From contig NZ_FRCS01000019.1 in assembly GCF_900143005.1 (NCBI RefSeq), forward strand, positions 62,001-126,000: a stretch of 64,000 nt of DNA. Direction: 5' to 3'. Both the position numbers and the translations under genes were made by a program. This document shows, one piece after another, positions 26,147 to 34,771 of the stretch (its first letter is position 1; every line of letters starts with the position of its first letter). The notes beneath the pieces are model-generated. The model did no database searches and was not told the DNA's origin. It saw only the letters and a program-made list of their open reading frames with translations. The DNA comes from Cryptosporangium aurantiacum. GTDB taxonomy: Bacteria > Actinomycetota > Actinomycetes > Mycobacteriales > Cryptosporangiaceae.

Positions 26147-27753
26147 TGGCCGCGGAACGCCTCGGCCAGCCACCAGGAACCGCCGTCGTTCGCGATCTTC
26201 GCGTCGAGCAGCAGCGCCGTACGCCGATCCCAGGAGCGCACCACGTCCAGGTCACCGACCGTGCGCACGGTGGCCGCCTGCAACCCGTACCCGCGGGCGA
26301 TCGCCGCGATGTCGGTGTCCGGAAACGTCACCGCCGAGAGGTCCGCCTCGGCGCCGAAGTGGTGGATCTCGGCGCCGTACGCGGCGTCGTCGTACACCAC
26401 GATCAGCAGCGGCAAGCCGAGCCGGGCCACGGTGTCCAGCTCGGCGGCGGCCATCAGCAGGCCACCGTCGCCGGTGCCGAGCACGGTGAGCCGGTCCGGG
26501 CGGGCCAGCGCGGCGCCGACCGCGGTGGCCAGCCCCAGCCCGATCGACTGGAACGCCTGGGTGAAGCAGAAACCCGCCTCGTCCGGCACGTTCCAGAATG
26601 CGGCCGGGTAGCCCATGAAGTTGCCGGAGTCCACCGCCACCGTGCGCTCCGCCGGGAGCAGCCGGTCCAGCTCCAGCGAGAGCTCGCGCGGGTCGATCCG
26701 GTCGGCGGTGGACAGGTCGAACGTGCCCCAGCCGGGACCTGCGGCCAGGCGCGCGGCCACCTCGGGCCTGCGGTACCCGGTCCGCGCGTCGACGGCGGCC
26801 AGGACAGCGGCGGCCGTCTCCCCCACGTCCCCGTGCACGCCCAGGTCGATGCGGCGGTTCGCTCCCAGGGCGTCCGCCTCGTCGTCGATCTGGATCAGGC
26901 GGGTGCCCTCACCGATCAACCGGCCGTGGCGCAGCGTCCACATCGTGAGTGAACAACCCCAGCCGACCAGCAGGTCGGCACCGCGGATCAGCTCGGCAGT
27001 GACCGGAGTGGAGAACCCGCCGGAGATCCCGAGGTCGAACGGGTCACCCGCGAACAGGCCGTTGGCCACCGCGGACGTGGCGAGCAGCGCACCGGTCCGC
27101 GCGGCGAGTTCCCGCAGAACCGGGCCGTGGCCGCGGGCGCCCCGGCCGCCGAGGAACACCGGCCGCTGCGCGGCGTCGAGCGCCGCGGTCAGCGCCTCGA
27201 CGGCCGCGCCCCCCGGCCGCACGGGGACCGGGGCTGCCACGTCCGGTACGTCGCCGGGTTCTGCTTCGTGCCCCTGCACGTCCAACGGCAGGTTGAGGAC
27301 GACGGTCCGCCGGCCATCGCGGGCAGTGCGCCAGGCCCGGACGACGTCCTCGACGACGGTGTCCGCGCCGTACACCCGCTCCGGCACCGCGCCGACGCTC
27401 GCGGCCAGCGCGTTCTGGTCGATGCGGAAGTTCGAGCGAACCGCCGACGCCGCGGTGTCCGCGGTGAGCACCAGCAGCGGCGTGCGGGACTTCGCCGCCT
27501 CGGTGATGCCGGTCATCGCGTTGGTCAGGCCGCAGCCCTGGTGCAGCGTGAGGACGCCGACGCGGCCGGACGTACGCGCGTAGGCGTCGGCCATCGTCGC
27601 GGCGCCACCCTCGTGGCGGGTCGCGACGAACTCGACCCCGGCGTTTGTCAGGGCGTTGGTGACGTGGAAGTTGCCGCTGCCGACGACGCCGAACGCGTGC
27701 CCGGCGCCGAGGCGGGCCACCAGCGTCCCGACGACCTCGGCAACGGTGCTCAC
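26143..27753 (-). CDS. ThDP-dependent enzyme, candidate isatinate decarboxylase
   Basis: The 536-residue protein has the three domains of acetolactate synthase/benzoylformate decarboxylase-type enzymes: an N-terminal Pyr domain with RHEGGAATMADAYAR carrying the catalytic Glu, a middle domain (FLGGRGARG, VGWGCSL), and a C-terminal PP domain with GTGDGGLLMAA and VVYDDAAYG. The usual NN of the ThDP motif is DD here. GTG at 27753 overlaps the cyclase stop by 4 bp, so both are made together. Because the cyclase is of isatin hydrolase type, decarboxylation of isatinate or a related 2-oxo acid is the best guess; acetolactate synthase is unlikely. The frame extends far upstream, but only as antisense to the cyclase frame. 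Confidence 0.82.
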   Translation of the reverse strand: MSTVAEVVGTLVARLGAGHAFGVVGSGNFHVTNALTNAGVEFVATRHEGGAATMADAYARTSGRVGVLTLHQGCGLTNAMTGITEAAKSRTPLLVLTADTAASAVRSNFRIDQNALAASVGAVPERVYGADTVVEDVVRAWRTARDGRRTVVLNLPLDVQGHEAEPGDVPDVAAPVPVRPGGAAVEALTAALDAAQRPVFLGGRGARGHGPVLRELAARTGALLATSAVANGLFAGDPFDLGISGGFSTPVTAELIRGADLLVGWGCSLTMWTLRHGRLIGEGTRLIQIDDEADALGANRRIDLGVHGDVGETAAAVLAAVDARTGYRRPEVAARLAAGPGWGTFDLSTADRIDPRELSLELDRLLPAERTVAVDSGNFMGYPAAFWNVPDEAGFCFTQAFQSIGLGLATAVGAALARPDRLTVLGTGDGGLLMAAAELDTVARLGLPLLIVVYDDAAYGAEIHHFGAEADLSAVTFPDTDIAAIARGYGLQAATVRTVGDLDVVRSWDRRTALLLDAKIANDGGSWWLAEAFRGH

Positions 27754-28523
27754 TTCTCGACCAGCGCGAACACCCGGCTCGGGCTGCCGGTGCCGCCGAC
27801 GATCGGCAGCGGGCTGACGACCAGCACCGCGCCGGTGGCGGGCAGCCGCTCCAGGTTGCGCAGCTGGGTCAGGCCGTAGCTGCCGGCCTCGAGCAGGTAG
27901 TGGTGGGCGGGGAACGGCGGCTCGAACCCGCCCGCGGCACCGGCGTCGATGCCGACGGTCTCGACGCCGAACCCGGCGATCGTGCGCTCGGACGCCAGCC
28001 ACCGGGCCGCCTCCGCCGACGGGCCAGGGGTGTGCGGGCCGTTCTGGTCGGCGTTGAGGAACGCAGCGGCGTCGTCCTGGCGGGCGCTCCAGCCGGTCTG
28101 CAGCAGCAGCCAGGCGCCGTCCGGCACTCGGCCGTGGTGGGCCTCCCACGCCGTCACGTGCTCGGGTTCGAGCAGGAAGTCGGGGTTCGCGGCGACCTGC
28201 GCGCGGACGTCGATGACGACGACCGGTGCGACCAGCTTCGACGGCGGGATCACGTCGACGGTCTCGCCGTCGCGGCCGGTGATCCAGTGCGCGGGCGCGT
28301 CCAGGTGGGTGCCGGTGTGCTCGCCGGTGTGGATGTTGTTCCACCGCCAGGCCGGGCCCGCGTCGTCGAACGCGCTCACGGTCTCCAGGCTGAGCGGGAT
28401 CGTGTTCGCGAACGGCGGCGGCAACTGCAGCACCGGCGTCGACGGGCTGAGCGGAGCGGTGAGGTCGACGACCTCGACGTCGGCGGATCCCAACGCGGCC
28501 ACTAAAGCAGACAGAACAGACAC
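27750..28523 (-). CDS. Cyclase-family metal hydrolase, isatin hydrolase type
   Basis: From the GTG at 28523 (GGAGG about 5 bases upstream) the protein has 257 residues. The metal motif HTGEHTGTHLDAP places His69, His73 and Asp75 as likely Mn/Zn ligands. The N-terminal VVDLTAPLSPSTPVLQLPP, central ADQNGPHTPGPS, GIDAGAAGGFEPPFPAH and the closing GTGSPSRVFAL follow, from memory, the isatin hydrolase of Labrenzia aggregata and not the kynurenine formamidases. The enzyme should open the lactam ring of isatin to isatinate. It overlaps the ThDP gene, and lies 31 bp downstream of a CNNM gene. Activity is inferred, not shown. Confidence 0.83.
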   Translation of the reverse strand: MSVLSALVAALGSADVEVVDLTAPLSPSTPVLQLPPPFANTIPLSLETVSAFDDAGPAWRWNNIHTGEHTGTHLDAPAHWITGRDGETVDVIPPSKLVAPVVVIDVRAQVAANPDFLLEPEHVTAWEAHHGRVPDGAWLLLQTGWSARQDDAAAFLNADQNGPHTPGPSAEAARWLASERTIAGFGVETVGIDAGAAGGFEPPFPAHHYLLEAGSYGLTQLRNLERLPATGAVLVVSPLPIVGGTGSPSRVFALVEK

Positions 28524-28554
28524 GGGCTCCTCCACGGGACGGTTGGGTAGCACG

Positions 28555-29585
28555 CTACGCGTGGGCGCTGTCGTGGATTTCTCCTACCAGCTCCTCGAGC
28601 ATGTCCTCGAGCGCTACCAGCGCGTCGCCGTCGGGCAGCTTCGCCAGGTGTGCCCCGCTGTGCCGCATCGCGGCGATGCCCTCCCGGAGCGTCGCGTCCG
28701 GGCGCACGGTGGGCAGTGGCCGGACGATGTCGTCCGGGATCGTCGCGGTGTACGGGACACCGTCGGTCACCGTGTCGATGACGACGTCCTTGAGGTGCAG
28801 GTAGCCGATCGGCGCGCCGTGCCCGTCGACGACCGGGAACCGCGAGTAGCCGGTGCGCGCGGCGAGGTCCTCGACCTGTTCGAGCGTCGCCGTGCGCTCG
28901 ACGGTGACCAGCGACGTCAGCGGCAGCGCGACCCGCCCCACCGTGCGTTCGTCCAGCGTCAGGGCGCGGGTCAGCAGCGTGTGCTCGGCCGGCTCCAGCA
29001 ACCCGGCCTTCCGGGACTCGGTGATCAGGTCGGCGACCTCGTCCCGGGTGAACGCGCTGGTGATCTCGTCCTTCGGCACGACACGCAGCAGCCGCAGCAC
29101 CGCGTTGGCGATCGCGTTGAGCCCGACGATCACCGGCTTGAGCGCGATCACGACCGCGACCAGCGGTGGGGCGAGCAGCAGCGCGGCCCGGTCCGGGCCG
29201 GCCAGCGCGATGTTCTTCGGCACCATCTCGCCGATGACCACGTGCAGGCTGACGACGAGGAACAGCGCGATCGCGAACGCCACCGGGTGCAGCAGGTCGT
29301 CGGGCATGCCGAGGGCGGAGAACGGACGCTCGATCAGGTGGGCAATCGCCGGCTCGCCGACCGCACCGAGCGCCAGCGAGCAGACCGTGATGCCGAGCTG
29401 CGCACCGGCCATCATCAGCGAGACGTTCTCCATCGCCCGGAGCGTGATGCGGGCGGTGCGGGACCCGGCGGTGGCGCGCGGCTCGATCGTGGTGCGGCGT
29501 GCGGAGATCAGCGCGAACTCCGCCGCGACGAAGAACGCGTTCGCCAGCAGCAGGGCGACAGTGATCGCGACCCCGGCCCAGTCGC

Positions 29586-29589
<4 letters not shown>
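28555..29589 (-). CDS. CNNM/CorC-like (hemolysin family) membrane protein, short
   Basis: The 344-residue protein has a DUF21/CNNM membrane domain with three to four helices, including AEFALISARRTTIE and the conserved GEMVPKNIAL, followed by a CBS pair (about 205-335, with TGYSRFPVVDGHGAPIGYLHLKDVV). It lacks the C-terminal CorC_HlyC domain. Family members are linked to magnesium or divalent-cation efflux. It overlaps by 4 bp (ATGA) the upstream paralogue, so the pair is translated together. Confidence 0.9.
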
Positions 29590-31034
<1,445 letters not shown>

Positions 31035-31065
31035 GCCTGAATCTTCTCCATTCCCCCGACAGACG

Positions 31066-31108
31066 ACACCGGGGACAACGCGGCGCGTTGCCGCGATGTC
31101 CCCGGTGT
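31066..31108 (-). terminator. Terminator after tyrosine phosphatase gene
   Basis: ACACCGGGGACA and TGTCCCCGGTGT form a perfect 12-bp stem; the 19-base loop itself contains CGCGGC/GCCGCG, extending the structure. It lies 31 bp beyond the phosphatase stop codon and before the CNNM gene, which fits termination of the phosphatase transcript. Confidence 0.75.
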
Positions 31109-31138
31109 GAGCGTGGTCTCCCGTGGGGGTGCGGGAGC

Positions 31139-31870
31139 CTACGCGCTGAGCCGACCCTCGACCAGGGCCGCCCGGAGCGCGGTGATCGCCTCGGCGGGCA
31201 GGCCATGGGACCGCAGGTACGTCTCCGGGTCGCCGATGCGGTCGAGCGCGTGCCGGATCAGCTCCGGCGGGCACGCGAGCATCTCCGCGAGCATCGCGTC
31301 GGTGTGCTCGCCGTGCGGCATCGTGGCCCGGATCTTCTCGGCGAACCCGGTCGACAGGTTCTCGGCGGTGGCCGCGTAGTCCGCTTCGATGTCGGCCGCC
31401 GAGACGCCGAGCAGCGCGTGCACCAGCGCGATGACCGTCCCGGTGCGGTCCTTGCCCGCCGTGCAGTGGACGACCGCCGGTAGCGCGTCCGGCTCCGCGA
31501 GCGCGGCGACGATCCCGGCGAGCGCGTCGCCGCAGTTGTCCACCATCAGGTCGTACGCCTCTTCGAGGCTGCGGGGTGCCCGCTCCGCGGCCAGGCCGGC
31601 GAACGCGGGCAGGTGCCGGTAGCGGATCGGCGTGTCGCCGAGGGCATCCGGTGCGACCTCGACCTCGGCGTTCTCCCGCAGGTCGATCACGGTCCGGACG
31701 CCGAGCTCGACGAGCCGCGCGCGGCCGGCGTCGTCCAGACCGGCCAGGCCGTCCGCGCGGATCAGCAGCCCCCACCGCACCGTTCCGCCGTCGGCGGTGG
31801 CGTACCCGCCTGCGTCCCGGACGTTGTACGTGCCGGGCAGCGGCAGGTTGCGGGTAGTGGCGGCCGTCAT
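31139..31870 (-). CDS. Tyrosine-protein phosphatase, Y_phosphatase3 family
   Basis: The 243-residue protein begins with NVRDAGGYAT and contains the P-loop VHCTAGKDRTG with nucleophile Cys136 and Arg142, as in the Mycobacterium PtpB/Listeria LipA group. WGLLIRADGLAGL and VIDLRENAEVEV are further family marks. There is no export signal, so a cytoplasmic role is expected; these enzymes dephosphorylate phosphotyrosine and some phosphoinositides. It is a single gene closed by a strong hairpin. Confidence 0.9.
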   Translation of the reverse strand: MTAATTRNLPLPGTYNVRDAGGYATADGGTVRWGLLIRADGLAGLDDAGRARLVELGVRTVIDLRENAEVEVAPDALGDTPIRYRHLPAFAGLAAERAPRSLEEAYDLMVDNCGDALAGIVAALAEPDALPAVVHCTAGKDRTGTVIALVHALLGVSAADIEADYAATAENLSTGFAEKIRATMPHGEHTDAMLAEMLACPPELIRHALDRIGDPETYLRSHGLPAEAITALRAALVEGRLSA

Positions 31871-32009
31871 GTCGTCTCCTTCGTTCGCGTCGTTCCCGAC
31901 ACGAGCATCAGCCGCCCCGGTGAACGCGGAGTGAAGCGTACGGGGCGATCGTCGGCATCCACCACGTCGGTAGGCTCACTTCGGACAGCAACGTCTGGGG
32001 GAGGACAAA

Positions 32010-32684
32010 ATGACCGGGATTGCCGTCGTCACCGGAGCGGCCGGGGCGCTGGGAAGGGCGGTGCTCGCCGAGCTGGCCGGACGCGGCGGGACGGTCGTGG
32101 CGATGGACCGGGCCGGCGATCCGCTGGACGAGGTCGGCGCCCGGGACGGCGTCCGTGTGATCGGCGTGGACCTGGCCGACCGGGCGTCGGTACTCGACGC
32201 CTGGAAGCAGGTCGACGATCTCGGGACGCCGTCCGGGCTGGTCGCGCTCGCCGGTGGGTTCGTGCCCGGCAGCCTCGCCGACCTGGACGAGCACACGTTC
32301 ACCGGGCTCTGGGAGGGCAACGTCTCGACGCTGCTCTGGAGCGCACAGCAGGCCGCGGCCCGGATGCCGCGCGGCTCGTCGATCGTGACCGTCGGGTCGA
32401 AGACCGCGGTCACCGGCAAGGCACCGGTCGGGCACGCGGCGAGCAAGGCGGCGGTCGTGCGGATCACCGAGCTGCTGGCGGACGAGCTGCGGCCGGCGGG
32501 CATTCGGGTCAACGCGGTGCTGCCGTCGGTGCTGGACACGCCCGCCAACCGTAGCTGGATGTCGCCGGAGCTGGCCGCGAAGGCGGTGCGCACCGAGGCG
32601 GTCGCGAAGGTGATCGCGTTCCTGCTCAGCGACGACGCCACGCCGATCAGCGGTGCGCGCGTCCCGGTCTACGGCGACGCCTGA
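32010..32684 (+). CDS. SDR-family protein lacking the catalytic tyrosine
   Basis: The 224-residue protein has the cofactor motif TGAAGALGRA, the NAG-equivalent ALAGGF, the active-site serine in VTVGSKTAV (Ser130), and the lysine Lys146. The residue where classical SDRs carry Tyr of YxxxK is His142 (GHAASK). A CAC codon stands where TAC would give Tyr, one base away. The C-terminal NAVLPSVLDTPANR and ISGARVPVYGDA are typical. AGGAC lies before the ATG, with GGGGGAGG further upstream. It is either a non-classical or inactive SDR. Confidence 0.87.
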   Translation: MTGIAVVTGAAGALGRAVLAELAGRGGTVVAMDRAGDPLDEVGARDGVRVIGVDLADRASVLDAWKQVDDLGTPSGLVALAGGFVPGSLADLDEHTFTGLWEGNVSTLLWSAQQAAARMPRGSSIVTVGSKTAVTGKAPVGHAASKAAVVRITELLADELRPAGIRVNAVLPSVLDTPANRSWMSPELAAKAVRTEAVAKVIAFLLSDDATPISGARVPVYGDA

Positions 32685-32702
32685 GGCTCCGGGGTACTCG
32701 GC

Positions 32703-33551
32703 TCAGGAGTACTTGTAGAAGCCCTCGCCGGTGGCGACGCCGAGCTTGCCCTTGTCGAGGAAGTTCTCCTTGAGGTGCGCCGCGAACGCCTGACGCTTCG
32801 GGTCGTCGGACGCCGCCGCGATGTTGTAGGCGGTGGTCAGCCCCACGACGTCGAAGATCTGGAACGGGCCGGCCGGCGCACCGGTACCGATCCGCCAGGT
32901 CTTGTCGATCATCTCCGGCTCCGCGATGCCGTCGACCAACAGGTCACCGGCGGCGTCCAGCAGCGGGACGAGCAGCGAGTTGAGCACGTACCCGGCCTTC
33001 TCCTTCTTGATCTCGATCGGCTCCATCCCGATCTTCGTGGCGAAGTCGGCGACCGTGCGGAACACCGCGGGGTCGGTCTGCGGCGTCCCCATCACCTCGG
33101 CGGTGTTGTGCAGCCAGATCTCGTTCGCGAAGTGCAGCGCGAGAAACTTGTCCGGGCGCCCGGTGAAGCCGGCCAGAGCGCTCGGCAACAGCGTGGACGA
33201 GTTCGTGGCGAAGATCGTCCGTTCCGGCGCCACCGCACCCAGCTGCGTGTAGAGGTCCCGCTTCAGTTCGAGCCGCTCGGGGGCTGCCTCGATCACCAGG
33301 TCGGCGTCGGCGACCGCGGCGGCCAGGTCGGACGTGTACGTGATTCGGGCCAGCGCCGCGTCGGCGTCACCGCCGGTCATCTCGCGCGCGTACCGGCCCG
33401 CCAGCCCGGTGAAGCGGGCCTTCGCGCTCTCGAGCACCTCGTCGGAGATGTCGTAGGCGGTCACCTCGAGGCCGAAGTACGCGGTCTGGAAGGCGATCTG
33501 CGAACCGAGGACGCCGGTTCCGAGCACGGTGACGCGGTTGATGGTGGTCAT
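32703..33551 (-). CDS. 3-hydroxyacyl-CoA dehydrogenase
   Basis: The 282-residue protein carries the NAD motif VTVLGTGVLGSQIA, the catalytic-region FATNSSTL with conserved serine, LHFANEIWLHNTAEVMG with the catalytic His and Glu, and the C-terminal domain with GYVLNSLLVPLLDAA. It oxidises 3-hydroxyacyl-CoA to 3-ketoacyl-CoA in beta-oxidation or related pathways. ATG at 33551 is preferred because AGGAA lies 7 bases upstream; a GTG at 33569 would overlap the TetR stop by 4 bp. It is encoded directly downstream of a TetR gene, probably its regulator. Confidence 0.9.
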   Translation of the reverse strand: MTTINRVTVLGTGVLGSQIAFQTAYFGLEVTAYDISDEVLESAKARFTGLAGRYAREMTGGDADAALARITYTSDLAAAVADADLVIEAAPERLELKRDLYTQLGAVAPERTIFATNSSTLLPSALAGFTGRPDKFLALHFANEIWLHNTAEVMGTPQTDPAVFRTVADFATKIGMEPIEIKKEKAGYVLNSLLVPLLDAAGDLLVDGIAEPEMIDKTWRIGTGAPAGPFQIFDVVGLTTAYNIAAASDDPKRQAFAAHLKENFLDKGKLGVATGEGFYKYS

Positions 33552-33565
33552 GGCAGTGTTCCTGT

Positions 33566-34132
33566 TCACGAGGTGACGACCGCGAGCTGCGCCGCGATGT
33601 CGTCGAGGGTCTCGTCGACCGGAAGGTCGTCGAGGGCGGCCGTGGCGACCGCGAGATGGAAGATCGCGAACACGACCCGAGCACGTTCTTCGCTCTCTCC
33701 GGGCCGGTCGATCGCCGCGGCGATCGCGTTCTGGAGGTCGGCGACGAGGGCCAGGCCCTCGGCGCGGTACCGCTCGGTCGCGTCACCGAACATCAGCTCG
33801 CGCTGGTAGACGCGCCCGTTGGCGAGCTGTTCGTGGTTCGACCGGACGATCGGCGCGAGTAGGGCGAGTACCCGGTCGCGCGGCGTCGAACCGGTGGCCG
33901 CCCGCTTTCCCTCCGCCAGCGCGGCGCGGAACCGGTCGTTGTAAACCATCAGCAGCAGCTCGGCTTTGGTGGACGCGTACCGGAAGAGCGTCCCGGCTCC
34001 GACGTCCGCCCGGTCGGCGATCTCCTGGGTGGTGACCGCCTCGTGGCCCCGCTCGGCGAACAGCTCGCCGGCCGCTCGTCGGATGCGCGCGAGTTTCTCC
34101 TGCTTGTTGCGCTCACGCCGCCCGATCTCCAT
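33566..34132 (-). CDS. TetR/AcrR-family regulator
   Basis: The 188-residue protein has the TetR helix-turn-helix at residues 13-60 (AAGELFAERGHEAVTTQEIADRADVGAGTLFRYASTK, cited in part) and a helical ligand-binding domain. It is followed by the 3-hydroxyacyl-CoA dehydrogenase gene, nearly overlapping, which suggests a fatty-acid or acyl-CoA ligand. A pair of palindromes just upstream of its start is the probable operator. Direction and spacing suggest it represses its own operon. Confidence 0.88.
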   Translation of the reverse strand: MEIGRRERNKQEKLARIRRAAGELFAERGHEAVTTQEIADRADVGAGTLFRYASTKAELLLMVYNDRFRAALAEGKRAATGSTPRDRVLALLAPIVRSNHEQLANGRVYQRELMFGDATERYRAEGLALVADLQNAIAAAIDRPGESEERARVVFAIFHLAVATAALDDLPVDETLDDIAAQLAVVTS

Positions 34133-34138
34133 AAAACT

Positions 34139-34164
34139 GAGCGTACTCCGTTATGAGTGCACTC
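34139..34164. promoter_or_regulatory. Candidate TetR operator, two palindromic boxes
   Basis: GAGCGTACTC (34139-34148) and GAGTGCACTC (34155-34164) are each 10-bp near or perfect palindromes, both followed by CGT and spaced 16 bp start to start. They lie immediately upstream of the TetR start. Binding is inferred. Confidence 0.6.
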
Positions 34165-34405
34165 CGTAAGCGGCGTAACCAGCGCCACACTGCTAGCGTC
34201 CGCCGAGGCGCGCGGACACGAGCTGCGCTACTCACAACTCGCCCATCCGTGTGCGCCGCGGCTCGGGGTGGTGTTGCGGGTGCAGCGCGCCGGAGACGTC
34301 GTCTTGAGCCGGCCGGTGTTGGTGTCGGAGGCCTGGGCTGATCGCTGCTGGGACACCAGCGAGTGCCCTATCCCGGCCGAGGAGTGGAACACGTTCGAGT
34401 GGTGA
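34157..34405 (+). CDS. Small hypothetical protein
   Basis: The frame encodes up to 82 residues; the GTG at 34157 lies inside the operator, so a start a few codons later (GTG at 34172-34178 region) is likely. Third positions are strongly GC-rich from about 34230. The C-terminus reads RPVLVSEAWADRCWDTSECPIPAEEWNTFEW, cited in part: CWDTSEC holds two cysteines. No family is recognised. It is divergent from TetR and could share its control. Confidence 0.4.
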   Translation: MHSVSGVTSATLLASAEARGHELRYSQLAHPCAPRLGVVLRVQRAGDVVLSRPVLVSEAWADRCWDTSECPIPAEEWNTFEW

Positions 34406-34417
34406 CCGCACCCCGGC

Positions 34418-34771
34418 TCATCGGAACATTCTCCGACGCTGATCGGGATAGTGGATCGCCCAACCGATAAAAACCACGATCACGGCGACGACGCAGGCCA
34501 CTCCGGCCAAGCCGGGCGGCGAGAGCGACCGGAACCAAGGGACGACGGCAGTAGCCACAACGGTGACCGCAGCGACGCCGAGAAGAAACGGAGCGATGAA
34601 CCAGCAGTAGAAACCCGCCAGGAGCAATAAGCCCTGCCGCCGAGAGAACTGAACGCCGACTCTGGATTTGGGTGGGCGACCCGATACGACGCACGCTGCC
34701 AGTAAGAGCGGGGTGATCGGCGCGACGACGAGGTAGACGACTACCCACGCGAACGCCTGGAGGACCCGCAT
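34418..34771 (-). CDS. Small multi-pass membrane protein
   Basis: The 117-residue protein has about four hydrophobic segments: AFAWVVVYLVVAPITPLLLAACV, LLLLAGFYCWFIAPFLLG, VVATAVVPW and VACVVAVIVVFIGWAI, with a basic C-terminus (DQRRRMFR). The family is unknown. Its ATG directly follows the stop codon of the giant kinase gene, so the two are almost certainly cotranscribed; it may be a membrane partner of the kinase. Confidence 0.7.
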   Translation of the reverse strand: MRVLQAFAWVVVYLVVAPITPLLLAACVVSGRPPKSRVGVQFSRRQGLLLLAGFYCWFIAPFLLGVAAVTVVATAVVPWFRSLSPPGLAGVACVVAVIVVFIGWAIHYPDQRRRMFR

